Part shown: piece by piece, positions 20,682 to 29,975 of the stretch
Layout of the letters: each line of letters opens with the position of its first letter
Position numbering within the stretch: position 1 is the stretch's first letter
Source: JAGVPT01 sp049578505
Lineage (GTDB): Bacteria; Bacteroidota; Ignavibacteria; UBA10030; UBA8401
Length of the DNA: 64,000 nt
NCBI GenBank assembly: GCA_049578505.1
Contig: JBAUMC010000033.1
Span: forward strand, 42,160-106,159
Direction: 5' to 3'
Translations under genes and position numbers: made by a program
The notes under the pieces: model-generated
Seen by the model: only the letters and a program-made list of their open reading frames with translations
Told to the model about the DNA's origin: nothing
The model's database searches: none

Positions 20682-23441
20682 ATGAACCGCCTCATTCTGC
20701 TGAAACTTCGCTCAATCTTCAGACCTTGCTTATATATTCTCCTTCTCGCCGCTTCAATGCTTCATGCCCAAAGCACGATAACCGTTCATCCACAATTTGT
20801 CGAGTACTCGGGTAACCGGCATGACATCGTTCAAATGAAAAAAACAACAAGGCCAAGAATCGCCCTGGTTTTAAGCGGTGGAGGGTCGCGCGGTGTAACA
20901 CATGTCGGGGTTCTCAAAGCACTCGAAAAATACCATATCCCGATTGACCTGATTGTCGGCACGAGCATTGGCAGCCTTGTCGGAGGACTCTACGCTTCCG
21001 GATACTCAGCAGAGCAATTACAAACCGTTGTGGACACTACCAATTGGGCTCAAGTTCTTTCGTTTACCGACGAGGCAAATCGAACAGACCTATTTGTCGG
21101 TCAGAAACAAGCGGCCGACCGAAATCTACTCACAATTCGTTTCGACGGCCTTACACCCGTTATTCCTTCGTCTCTCTCGAACGGCCAGCGGCTCACGACG
21201 TTTATCAACCAGCTAACCCTTCAAGGCATTTACCATCCGGTCAGTTCCTTTGATGATTTGAAAATTCCGTTCCGTGCGGTTTCCACCGACCTCATATCCG
21301 GAAAAAGAACTGTGCTGAGTTCGGGGAATTTCGCTGAGGCGATTCGAGCAAGCATTTCTATTCCCCTCTTATTCAGCCCGATAAAAAGAGATTCGATGGA
21401 GCTCACCGACGGAGGCCTTATCTCAAATATTCCCGTCGAAGTAGCCCGCGATATGAACATGGATATTGTCATTGCCGTCGACGTTTCCAGTCCCCTCCGC
21501 AATGTACACGAATTGAATGCACCGTGGGAAATCGCTGATCAAATCATCAATATTATGGCCCAACTGCCGAACAAAGAATCCCTCGAAAAGGCAACCATTG
21601 TTATTAAACCCGATTTGGAAGGCCACCTCGCGGCAGATTTTTCCGGTCTCGATACTCTCATTGCAATGGGGGAAGAAGCTACAACGAGAATGATGCCCGC
21701 CTTATTAGACAGTATTCGAAAAAAACAATCCAGCGACTATTTTACCGGAACTAAGATCGATCAGCTTTCCTTCAAAATATCTACTGTCAGTTTTCAGGGT
21801 CTGAGCATTCCTCAGGACGTGAGAGCCGATCTGAGCGCTTTGACCGCACGCGAAAAAGTTAGCATAGGCCTCATCAGGGAAAAAGTTTCTTCACTGTATT
21901 CGCTCGGCGATTGCAAAGATGCATACGCAGAAGTCGACCCCCACGATTCGACAGCTTCCGTGAAATTCGTCGCCATTCCAAACCCCGAGATCCTCTCGGT
22001 CGAAATCACTGGCGATTCGGTCATCGCAAAGGAGGAGCTCCTCCCGCGAGTCGATCAGTTAAAAAACAAAGCGGCAAATTCCGACAGCACTCGAAAAGCA
22101 TTGGACGGTATTCTTGAGGTCTACCGCGACAGAGGCTATTCCCTTGCCCGGGTTCAATCCGTCCAATTGGATTCCTCACAAGGCATTCTCCGAATCGCGA
22201 TCGATGAAGGAGTGATCTATCACATGACCGTTGAAGGAACGACGAAGTCGCGGGATTGGGTCATATGGAGAGAGCTCCCTTTCACCGTCGGGGATATTTT
22301 CACGGTATCAAATGCCCAGCAAGCAATCACCAATTTAATGGCGACAAATTTGTTCGACCAGGTTTTGATTGATGTACGATACTTCGGAGATAAGTCGGAC
22401 ATTATCATTAAGGTAACGGAAAAAAAATCGGAGCTGGCAGGCATAGGGTTGCGCATCGACAACGAGCGGGGGGTGCAGCCTTCCCTCGAACTTCGCGACG
22501 AGAATTTCCTCGGTGCCGCTACTGAGCTTGGCGCATACTTTGGCGGAGGTTTACGGAATCGTAAGTATCTTCTAGAATTCAAGGCAAACCGCATTTTTAA
22601 TTCATACTATACCTTTGACTTAAATTCTTTCTATAACTTGAAAGATATCTATACGTACGACAACGACCCCTCTGTACAATCGCCCACATCGTTCAACAGA
22701 GCACGGGTAGGTGAATATCGTCAGGTAGAAGACGGCGGGTCGTTTTCCCTTGGAAGCCAAGTTGAACGCCTTGGAACCGTTACAGCGGAATATCGTTTAG
22801 GTGTGAATCAAATACTCTCCTTATCCGGAAGAGGGTATTCGACGGACAAATTCACGCTTCAAACGCTGAAGCTTTCATCCACCATCGATACCCAAGATCA
22901 GTTTCCCTTCCCTCAGTCTGGCTCGTTGATGAATATCAGCTGGGAAACAGCGTCGACTATCGGCGCAGGAGAGATCGGTTATTCAAAGCTGTTCTTCTCG
23001 TATGAATGGTTCTCGACGTATTTCGAGGGGCAAACTCTTCATCCTAAAATCGTTTTCGGATTTGGCGATCAAACACTCCCGCTCTCCCAGCAGTTTTATC
23101 TTGGAGGAGAAGATTCTTTCTACGGACTTAATGAGGATGATTCGCGGGGGAGGCAGATATTCGCCATTAACGTGGAGTACCGCGCATTGCTCCCGGTGAA
23201 ACTTTTCTGGGACACGTACTTTAAGGTTCGCTACGACTTCGGTTCAATCTGGCCGCAACAACAAAACATAAGCCTTCGCGACCTTCATCATGGAGTCGGC
23301 GCTGGCGTTGCCATCGACACACCTGCGGGCAAGGCGAGCTTTTCTGTCGGAAGAAGTTTTTACGTCAGGAGGGATTTGTTAACTCAGCCGCTTAGCCTTG
23401 GCCCGGTGCTCGCCTACTTTTCATTCGGATACCCGCTGTAA
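20682..23441 (+). CDS. Patatin-like phospholipase fused to POTRA and outer-membrane barrel
   Basis: A 919-residue exported protein, organised like type Vd (PlpD-like) autotransporters. The signal peptide ends LLAASMLHAQ (about residue 30). The patatin domain covers residues 58-350: oxyanion GGGSRG at 66-71, nucleophile Ser95 in GTSIG, and the dyad Asp243 in TDGG. One or two POTRA-like segments follow (about 430-580), then a roughly 330-residue D15/BamA-like barrel ending in aromatic FSFGYPL. It likely hydrolyses phospholipids at the cell surface or in the periplasm. ATG 20682 is preferred over the adjoining in-frame TTG. It stands alone, convergent with the SDR gene. Confidence 0.92.
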   Translation: MNRLILLKLRSIFRPCLYILLLAASMLHAQSTITVHPQFVEYSGNRHDIVQMKKTTRPRIALVLSGGGSRGVTHVGVLKALEKYHIPIDLIVGTSIGSLVGGLYASGYSAEQLQTVVDTTNWAQVLSFTDEANRTDLFVGQKQAADRNLLTIRFDGLTPVIPSSLSNGQRLTTFINQLTLQGIYHPVSSFDDLKIPFRAVSTDLISGKRTVLSSGNFAEAIRASISIPLLFSPIKRDSMELTDGGLISNIPVEVARDMNMDIVIAVDVSSPLRNVHELNAPWEIADQIINIMAQLPNKESLEKATIVIKPDLEGHLAADFSGLDTLIAMGEEATTRMMPALLDSIRKKQSSDYFTGTKIDQLSFKISTVSFQGLSIPQDVRADLSALTAREKVSIGLIREKVSSLYSLGDCKDAYAEVDPHDSTASVKFVAIPNPEILSVEITGDSVIAKEELLPRVDQLKNKAANSDSTRKALDGILEVYRDRGYSLARVQSVQLDSSQGILRIAIDEGVIYHMTVEGTTKSRDWVIWRELPFTVGDIFTVSNAQQAITNLMATNLFDQVLIDVRYFGDKSDIIIKVTEKKSELAGIGLRIDNERGVQPSLELRDENFLGAATELGAYFGGGLRNRKYLLEFKANRIFNSYYTFDLNSFYNLKDIYTYDNDPSVQSPTSFNRARVGEYRQVEDGGSFSLGSQVERLGTVTAEYRLGVNQILSLSGRGYSTDKFTLQTLKLSSTIDTQDQFPFPQSGSLMNISWETASTIGAGEIGYSKLFFSYEWFSTYFEGQTLHPKIVFGFGDQTLPLSQQFYLGGEDSFYGLNEDDSRGRQIFAINVEYRALLPVKLFWDTYFKVRYDFGSIWPQQQNISLRDLHHGVGAGVAIDTPAGKASFSVGRSFYVRRDLLTQPLSLGPVLAYFSFGYPL

Positions 23442-23482
23442 ATAAACTCGTCGCCATGTCCTTTCAGGACGGTGATGATGAG

Positions 23483-24274
23483 TTACAATAATCCCCTTGT
23501 CATCCCCCCATCGACACTGATTGTAGCTCCGGTCAAAAAACTTGAACGCGATGATGCCAGAAATGCAACCACGTCCGCAATTTCCTCCGGTGTACCGTAT
23601 CGCCCGAGTGGAATTTCCTTCGTCTGCAGCTTTATGTATTCTTGAACGGTAATGTTCGCCTTCGAAGAACGAACAGCCGATATTTCTTCCTGCCGCTTGG
23701 TCATGACGAACCCCGGACAGACTGTATTGATGAGTATTCCGTCCTTCGCATATTGCGAGGCAAGCACCTTCTGCAAACCGATCAATCCGGGACGCAGGGT
23801 GGACGAGATCACTAATTCCGGGATCGGCTGTTTGCCAACTATCGAATTGACCGTAATAATCCTTCCCCAACGCTGCTTCTGCATAAACGGGATCACGGCT
23901 CTCGTTAATCGAATTGCACTCATCATCGTCAACTCCACTCCCTTTTTCCAATAATCGTCCGAGAGGCGGTCGAATGTTTCGACAGGGGGACCTCCGGCAT
24001 TATTAACAAGGATGTGGATCGTTCCGAATTTTTTTACAACGGTTTTTACTAGCTTTTCTATATCTGTTGCCTTACTTACGTCGGCTTGCACCGGTAAGAC
24101 TTCGGCCTTCGTTTTGGCGGCAATCTCTTTTGCAGCAACTGCAAGCAATTTCTTATCCCGGGCGCAAATAACGACGGTCGCACCTTCCCCTGCCAATGAT
24201 ACTGCTATCGCCCTTCCTAAACCTTGACTCGATGCTGCGACCAACGCAATTTTATTTCGCAAACCAAAATCCAC
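23483..24274 (-). CDS. Divergent short-chain dehydrogenase/reductase (SDR) without catalytic Tyr
   Basis: 263-residue SDR with the cofactor motif ASSQGLG (14-20) and NNAGG (91-95). Ser144 is present, but at the expected YxxxK position 13 residues later the sequence has Ser157 and Arg161 (SSTLR). Loss of the Tyr and Lys is seen in a recognisable SDR subgroup, so the protein may bind NAD(P) without standard chemistry or use another residue. It is the last gene of the export operon, 36 bp after the second permease, which suggests a link to whatever that pump exports. Substrate unknown. Confidence 0.88.
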   Translation of the reverse strand: MDFGLRNKIALVAASSQGLGRAIAVSLAGEGATVVICARDKKLLAVAAKEIAAKTKAEVLPVQADVSKATDIEKLVKTVVKKFGTIHILVNNAGGPPVETFDRLSDDYWKKGVELTMMSAIRLTRAVIPFMQKQRWGRIITVNSIVGKQPIPELVISSTLRPGLIGLQKVLASQYAKDGILINTVCPGFVMTKRQEEISAVRSSKANITVQEYIKLQTKEIPLGRYGTPEEIADVVAFLASSRSSFLTGATISVDGGMTRGLL

Positions 24275-24310
24275 GATGGACTCCTTCCTGAAATTCTTTT
24301 TACACTGTCA

Positions 24311-25432
24311 TTAATCGAGCTTTGTCCTGAATCGGAGCACACTTGCCACAAGAATGGTAACTCCCATAAAGAGAAGTGCCCCGGCTTCAAACCACAAGTT
24401 TGTGATACCAACTCCTTTCAAAATTATCGACCGGACAACCACCAGATAATATTTCATCGGCACACCGAACGACAGAATTTGCAGAAGTTTCGGCATATTC
24501 TCTATAGGGAACGTAAATCCTGAAATGTACATCATCGGCTGAAGAAGGAAAAATTGGGACGTCATCATTGCCTGCTGCTGCGTATTGGAAATGGTTGAGA
24601 CAAATAGTCCGAGTCCTAGCGATGTGAGCAAAAAGAAAAGCGACAGCCCGAAAAGGAGCGGTATGTTTCCTTCCACTGAAATCCCGAACCCAAAGACCAT
24701 TGCCGCGAGAACAACGCACCAATTTACGAGGCCGATAATCGTAAACGGTATCAGCTTCCCGAGAATTAATTCGGTCGGCGTGATAGGCGTTACCATAATC
24801 TGTTCAAGGGTGCCGATTTCTTTTTCCTTGACGACCGCCATCGAAGTAAGGTTCATCGTCGTGATCAAGAGGATCATAACAAGCACTCCCGGCACCATGT
24901 AATTCCTGCTTTTCAGAGAAGGGTTGAACCATGCCCTGGTCTGTGCATTGATGCCGCCGACACCGCGATTCCCCGACACCTCAGCTAAAACATTGTTAGA
25001 ATACTGAACAAGAATTTGATTGACGTATCCCATGGCAATAGCTGTGCTGTTGCCTTCGCTTCCGTCGAGAAGAACCTGTACTTTCGCCGGCTCGTGCCGC
25101 AGGATATCGTCTCCGAATTTTGGGGGGATAACAAGAGCCATCGTCGCCTTATTATCGTCGAGATAATTCTGAACAGTACTGTAGTCCTCCGTCGAGTACT
25201 CAATGGTAAAATAGCCGGAGTTGGTAAACTTTTCGATGAGGTCCCTGCTCGACTGGGATTTATCCAAATCGCACAGCACCACCGAAATGTTTTTCACGTC
25301 AAGCGACGCCGCAAATCCCATAAAAACCAATTGCAGCACAGGGGCCACAAAAACAAGAGGGAGAAGCTTTTTGTCTTTGAAGAGTTGGCCGAATTCTTTT
25401 TTCAACAGAGCGATAATTCGCTGCTTGTTCAT
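24311..25432 (-). CDS. ABC-2 type transporter permease (YhhJ/YbhR-like)
   Basis: 373-residue membrane protein with an N-terminal helix after KDKKLLPL, a large periplasmic domain (about residues 45-170), and five C-terminal helices including the ABC-2 motif MAVVKEKEIGTLEQIMVTP near residue 205. It should form a heterodimer with the permease encoded 4 bp upstream, which has the same architecture. With ATPases, adaptor and TolC channel in the same operon it builds a tripartite efflux pump like YbhGFSR. Exported compound unknown. Confidence 0.93.
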   Translation of the reverse strand: MNKQRIIALLKKEFGQLFKDKKLLPLVFVAPVLQLVFMGFAASLDVKNISVVLCDLDKSQSSRDLIEKFTNSGYFTIEYSTEDYSTVQNYLDDNKATMALVIPPKFGDDILRHEPAKVQVLLDGSEGNSTAIAMGYVNQILVQYSNNVLAEVSGNRGVGGINAQTRAWFNPSLKSRNYMVPGVLVMILLITTMNLTSMAVVKEKEIGTLEQIMVTPITPTELILGKLIPFTIIGLVNWCVVLAAMVFGFGISVEGNIPLLFGLSLFFLLTSLGLGLFVSTISNTQQQAMMTSQFFLLQPMMYISGFTFPIENMPKLLQILSFGVPMKYYLVVVRSIILKGVGITNLWFEAGALLFMGVTILVASVLRFRTKLD

Positions 25433-25436
25433 AGAT

Positions 25437-26564
25437 TTACCCTAATGTCTTTCGAAAACGTCTGATGCTGATAAACAACATAAAGGAAGTGAAAATCATG
25501 AGATACAATACTTGATCCCAGAACGCGGCAATTCCAACGCCCTTTAATATTATGGAACGCAAGATGACAAGATAAAATTTCGCCGGCGTGATGTTGGTAA
25601 GGATTTGCAGCCACCACGGCATGCTACGGATCGGAAACATAAAACCCGAAAGGATCATCGTCGGCAGCATCGAAAAAAGCGAGGCCAACTGAAATGCAAC
25701 CTGCTGGCTGTCCGCAATTGTCGAGACATATAACCCGATGCTCAGTGCGGAGATAATAAACAACAACGTAGCACCGAACAAATAGAAATAATTTCCTTTG
25801 ACGACTACGTCAAAGAGAAAATAAGCCGCTACAATCACGAGTGTCGCTGCCACAAGAGAAATTAGGGCGTATGGAATCATTTTCCCGACGATGAGCTCGG
25901 AGGAAGTAATCGGCGACACGTCAATTTGCTCGATGGTGTTCCGTTCTTTTTCCTTGACAATTGAAAGCGACGTTGCGATAACCGCGGTAATGGCAAGGAT
26001 GAATCCGATGAGACCCGGAACCAGAAACTTGGCGCTTTTCAATTCGGGATTATACCACACCCGTGCGTCATACTGAATGGGAAGGTAACTGCCTCGCCCC
26101 ATTTTCGATAAGTTCGTGAGCACGATCTTTTGTGAATACTGCAACGTTACCGCCTGCACGTAGGCGAGAATAGTCGACGCGGCATTAGAATCCATCCCGT
26201 CGACGAGGACCTGGATATTGGTTGTCTCGTTTGAAAGAAGCTTATGCGAAAAATCCGTAGGGATGACGATGGCGGCCCGAATCTTGGCGTCGTCGATCAT
26301 TCTCATCGCTTCATCTGTCGAACCGAGATATTGAACATAGTCGAAATAGCCCGACGTAACAAATGCATTAAGGAAATCTCTGCTCGTCTTGCTGTTTTCC
26401 TGATCGATCACCGCCATCTTGATATGCGAGACGTCGAAGTTCAACGCGTAGCCGTTGAGCAAGAGAAGCAATGCCGGAACAAGGGTCAATATAGCGAGGA
26501 CACGTTTGTCCCGCCTGATCTGCCGAAATTCTTTTCGAATGATTGGAATAAGGCGTCGTATCAT
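25437..26564 (-). CDS. ABC-2 type transporter permease (YbhS-like)
   Basis: 375-residue paralogue of the next gene, with the same layout: N-terminal helix (LTLVPALLLLLNGYAL), extracytoplasmic domain, then five helices with SIVKEKERNTIEQIDVSP as the ABC-2 coupling motif. The 4-bp spacing to the second permease fits production of the pair in equal amounts. It begins 49 bp after the ATPase stop. Confidence 0.93.
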   Translation of the reverse strand: MIRRLIPIIRKEFRQIRRDKRVLAILTLVPALLLLLNGYALNFDVSHIKMAVIDQENSKTSRDFLNAFVTSGYFDYVQYLGSTDEAMRMIDDAKIRAAIVIPTDFSHKLLSNETTNIQVLVDGMDSNAASTILAYVQAVTLQYSQKIVLTNLSKMGRGSYLPIQYDARVWYNPELKSAKFLVPGLIGFILAITAVIATSLSIVKEKERNTIEQIDVSPITSSELIVGKMIPYALISLVAATLVIVAAYFLFDVVVKGNYFYLFGATLLFIISALSIGLYVSTIADSQQVAFQLASLFSMLPTMILSGFMFPIRSMPWWLQILTNITPAKFYLVILRSIILKGVGIAAFWDQVLYLMIFTSFMLFISIRRFRKTLG

Positions 26565-26613
26565 GGCAGCCTTTCGAATTGAATTTCACTGCGGGGTATT
26601 CTCTCGGTTTTAC

Positions 26614-27555
26614 TCATGCCGCCTTCTTCGCTTCCTGATCCAGCAAATAAATAAACACATCCTCCAGCGATGGAGTAATCCTGTCGATTTTAGTCCAGGC
26701 AATCTGTTGAGAACGAAGAATCTCCTGAATTTTCTGCCGGGCAGCCTGTTCATCGGAGACGCTGACGTGCAGATACGTACCGAACACCGACGTTTCCTCC
26801 GCCCACGGCTCCTTCTCGATGAGCGTCATCGCTTCAATGACGTTCTCGCATTGGACTTCCAACAACGGAGATTTAATGTAGTTATGCTTCAGTTCTTTCG
26901 GGCTGCCGCCGGCAATAATTTTTCCCGCATTGATGAAGATAATGTCGTTGCAGTACTCCGCTTCTTCCAGAAAATGTGTCGTAACAAGAACGGTGATCCC
27001 TTCCGACGAGAGGTCGTTGATCAGTTCCCAAAACTTACGGCGCATCACAGGGTCGACCCCGCTCGTAGGCTCATCCAGGAAGACTGTTTTCGGGTGATGA
27101 AGCACCGCGCAGCCGAGAGCAAGCCGCTGTTTCCATCCCCCGGGAAGGGTTCGGGTAATGCTCTTCTCCCGGCCGACTAAATTTGCCATTTCCAGCACCC
27201 ACTCTTTGCGGTGCTCGAGGTCGCTGTTGCTCAAACCATAGACACGTCCGAAAAAATTAATATTTTCATCGACCGTCAGGTCATCGTAGAGGGAAAATTT
27301 CTGAGACATATATCCGATAATGTCTTTGACCTTCTTGGGCTCCTTATTGATATCGAATCCGCCTACGCGCGCTGTCCCCTCGGACGATTGCAACAATGCA
27401 CAAAGCATTCTGATTGTTGTCGACTTTCCGGCGCCGTTCGCTCCAAGAAAGCCGAAGATTTCCCCCTGCTCTACGCTGAAATTAATGTGGTCGACAGCGT
27501 AAAAATCTCCAAACCGCTTGGTAAGGTTTTCTACTTCAATTGCATGCATTGGCAT
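26614..27555 (-). CDS. ABC transporter ATPase (YbhF-like, second copy)
   Basis: 313-residue ATPase of the multidrug/ABC-2 type: Walker A GANGAGKST near residue 39, Q-loop MSQKFSLYDDLTV, a signature-like LPGGWKQRLALGC (note P in place of the usual S), Walker B VFLDEPTSGVDP. The C-terminal 90 residues form the typical extra domain. E. coli YbhF carries two such modules in one protein; here they are two genes with the TolC-like gene between them. An imperfect signature suggests asymmetric function in a heterodimer. Word-like DNA fills the 112 bp upstream. Confidence 0.93.
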   Translation of the reverse strand: MPMHAIEVENLTKRFGDFYAVDHINFSVEQGEIFGFLGANGAGKSTTIRMLCALLQSSEGTARVGGFDINKEPKKVKDIIGYMSQKFSLYDDLTVDENINFFGRVYGLSNSDLEHRKEWVLEMANLVGREKSITRTLPGGWKQRLALGCAVLHHPKTVFLDEPTSGVDPVMRRKFWELINDLSSEGITVLVTTHFLEEAEYCNDIIFINAGKIIAGGSPKELKHNYIKSPLLEVQCENVIEAMTLIEKEPWAEETSVFGTYLHVSVSDEQAARQKIQEILRSQQIAWTKIDRITPSLEDVFIYLLDQEAKKAA

Positions 27556-27597
27556 GTACTTCTTTCAGTATTGGTTTCGGTGATGTCTTATACAAGT

Positions 27598-27667
27598 GTT
27601 AGTTGTTAGGTTTGGGTTTAGGTTTTAGGTTTTGGGTTTTCACCTATAACTTAAAACGTATAACCTG
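27598..27667. repeat. Word-like ttaggttt repeat
   Basis: The gap contains tttgggtttaggttttagg-like tandem words followed by tataacttaaaacgtataacc. It occupies most of the 112 bp between the channel and second ATPase genes inside one operon, so it would be transcribed. Confidence 0.55.
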
Positions 27668-28984
27668 TTACTGTACCTCGCCAATCGCCTTTTCAAGCTT
27701 CGCCTGTGCCAACTCGTAATCCACAAGCGCTTGAGTCAATTGGAGCTTCGCCTGTAGTTGTGCAACCTCTGCATCGAGCATTTCCGAGTTTGTCGTCAAG
27801 CCCGCTTTGAACTTCTGCTGTGTAACGCGAAGATTTTCATCCGCCTGATCCAGGCCGAGCTGGGAAAGCTGGATATTCTCCTTGGCTTGTTTGAATGAAA
27901 GATAACTCTGCGTTACCTCCAGCGTCACGCCGTCCTTCAACATTGCGATTGCATCTTTCGCTTGTTCAAACTGTGCCTGTGCTTCAGTGGTTTGATACGC
28001 TGACGTTAAATTATTCCAGATGTCGAATTGCAGCGTGACGCCGAGGTCCCATGAATCTTTGAACGCGTCAACCGCGGGAAAAATTCGCGCATTCGGCCGA
28101 GCATAGTAATAATTTCCCGTCAGAAAAATTTGCGGCGACCAGCCAGCTTCGGCTCCCGTTATGCCACTTTTCGCTGCCTTCAAACGCCAATCCAGCCCTT
28201 GCAAATCAGGGCGTTCAGTGAAGGCGGTCTCAAGCAGCTTCTGTATTTCAGGAAATTCCTTTGTCGTCGGTGTCAAGTTCGATCCTATTCCGACCTGTGT
28301 ATTAAGTGAAATGCCGAGTGTAGAGTTAAAGCTGATCATAGCAATTTCAACACTATTTGATGCTTCACTCTGAAGAAGCTTCGCACTAGAGAGTTCTACT
28401 TTTACTTTTAACACATCGTTGGTCGTAGCCATTCCCTGCTTAAACATGCTCTCAATATCGCTAAGGTGCGAACTAATTTGCGTGATGTTTTCATCGCTTA
28501 CACGTTTGACGTCCTTTGCGCGGTAGAGATTCCAATAAGCAGATTTGATATTATATACCAGCTGAGCTTTATCATTTTCAACATCTCTTTTCGACGCTTC
28601 CGCACTATATTCCGCGGTGTTAACGTTGCTTTGCAGTTTCCATCCTGTGAAAAGAGGCTGTTGGAGAGTTGCCTTCGTACTATAACTATTGAGAATGACT
28701 GGAAATCCAATGGGAGACGGGAGCCCGGGGAGCGGAATTTCAAACTCCGGAACATTGCTCAACCTCTGGTACGACGCCTGGGCTTTCAACGATGGGTACA
28801 TTCCGGCTGCAGCCTCGCCTGCCTTTGCATCTGCGTATTCCAGCTTCATCTGAGAGGAGTGTAACTCCCGGCTGTTTTCGAGCCCAATAGCAATACTTTC
28901 TTCGATAGTAAGCACGCGCTCCTGTGCGAGAAGAACCGACGCCACCGTACCAAGGAGAAGAAAAATAATTGACCGTGCGTTCAT
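27668..28984 (-). CDS. TolC-family outer-membrane efflux channel
   Basis: Outer-membrane channel for the export operon. From ATG 28984 the protein has 438 residues with a signal peptide (IIFLLLGTVASVLLAQ) and two OEP repeats rich in long amphipathic helices, for example EAQAQFEQAKDAIAMLKDGV. The frame is open to 29077 but that part overlaps the upstream ATPase and lacks a signal sequence; the ATG shares one base with the ATPase stop (TGATG), which indicates translational coupling. Confidence 0.93.
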   Translation of the reverse strand: MNARSIIFLLLGTVASVLLAQERVLTIEESIAIGLENSRELHSSQMKLEYADAKAGEAAAGMYPSLKAQASYQRLSNVPEFEIPLPGLPSPIGFPVILNSYSTKATLQQPLFTGWKLQSNVNTAEYSAEASKRDVENDKAQLVYNIKSAYWNLYRAKDVKRVSDENITQISSHLSDIESMFKQGMATTNDVLKVKVELSSAKLLQSEASNSVEIAMISFNSTLGISLNTQVGIGSNLTPTTKEFPEIQKLLETAFTERPDLQGLDWRLKAAKSGITGAEAGWSPQIFLTGNYYYARPNARIFPAVDAFKDSWDLGVTLQFDIWNNLTSAYQTTEAQAQFEQAKDAIAMLKDGVTLEVTQSYLSFKQAKENIQLSQLGLDQADENLRVTQQKFKAGLTTNSEMLDAEVAQLQAKLQLTQALVDYELAQAKLEKAIGEVQ

Positions 28985-29958
28985 CAGCTTGCAACAACCT
29001 CTCTTTCTTTTTGCGATGGATGATCCGATAATAACGAAATGAATACATTCTCTAAAGACGGCGGAATTATGCGCCAATCGTCTACCACGATCTTATGGTC
29101 AGCCAAATACGCGATGACCTTGGGGACCTCACTCTCGGCGTGGTCGACGACAACGTTCAACCGGTCGCCAAATGCCTGAACTTCCTTTACCGGAGGATAC
29201 TGTTTCAACAGCCTGAACGAACTCCGGATCTCACTGCAAACAATTTCCACAATTGTTCCCTTCATCACTTTTTTCACGTTGGACGGCGTATCGGCGACTA
29301 ATATGCTTCCTTCGTTCATCAGTGCGACGTGGGTACAGCGTTCCGCTTCGTCGAGGTATGGCGTTGTCATAACGATAGTAATTCCGGACTTAAGGAGATT
29401 CGAGAGGACTTTCCAAAAATCCCTCCGCGAGACAGGGTCAACGCCAGTAGTTGGTTCATCGAGAAAGATCACTTCTGGAGTGTGAACAAGCGTACAGGCG
29501 AGGGCCAGCTTCTGTTTCATCCCGCCTGAAAGCTTATCGGCGAGCCGCGTCCGGAATTGCGTCAATCGCGTGAATTCCAGCAATTCGTTCCGGCGCGGTC
29601 TATAATCCCTGACGCCGTGAATCTCCGCAAAGAATTCGATATTCTCATCGACAGTAAGATCACCGTAGAGGCTGAATTTCTGAGAGAGATAACCGATCCT
29701 TTTCCGCACTTCGTCCGGCTGTTTTTTGAGATCATATCCGAGGACTGACAGCTCGCCCTCAGTTGGAACAGTGATCCCGCACAACATTCGTATCGTCGTC
29801 GTCTTCCCCGCCCCATCCGGTCCGACAAGAGCGAACATCTCTCCTTTTCGAACTTCAAGCGTCAACGACTTTACGGCAGTGATATTTCCGAATTTCTTCG
29901 TAACCGACCGCAATTCAATGGCGTTCGTCATCGCGATATTTGTTTGGGGTAAGCTCAT
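28984..29958 (-). CDS. ABC transporter ATPase (YbhF-like, first copy)
   Basis: 324-residue ATPase with Walker A GPDGAGKTT, Q-loop LSQKFSLYGDLTV, full signature LSGGMKQKLALAC and Walker B IFLDEPTTGVDP; a C-terminal accessory domain follows. This copy has a canonical signature, unlike its partner downstream. The start at 29958 (MSLPQTNIAM) or nine codons later (MTNAIELRSV) cannot be decided, as neither has a clear ribosome site. It lies 17 bp after the adaptor gene and overlaps the TolC-like gene by one base. Confidence 0.93.
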   Translation of the reverse strand: MSLPQTNIAMTNAIELRSVTKKFGNITAVKSLTLEVRKGEMFALVGPDGAGKTTTIRMLCGITVPTEGELSVLGYDLKKQPDEVRKRIGYLSQKFSLYGDLTVDENIEFFAEIHGVRDYRPRRNELLEFTRLTQFRTRLADKLSGGMKQKLALACTLVHTPEVIFLDEPTTGVDPVSRRDFWKVLSNLLKSGITIVMTTPYLDEAERCTHVALMNEGSILVADTPSNVKKVMKGTIVEIVCSEIRSSFRLLKQYPPVKEVQAFGDRLNVVVDHAESEVPKVIAYLADHKIVVDDWRIIPPSLENVFISLLSDHPSQKEREVVAS

Positions 29959-29975
29959 AAGTGTTTATCGACCGT

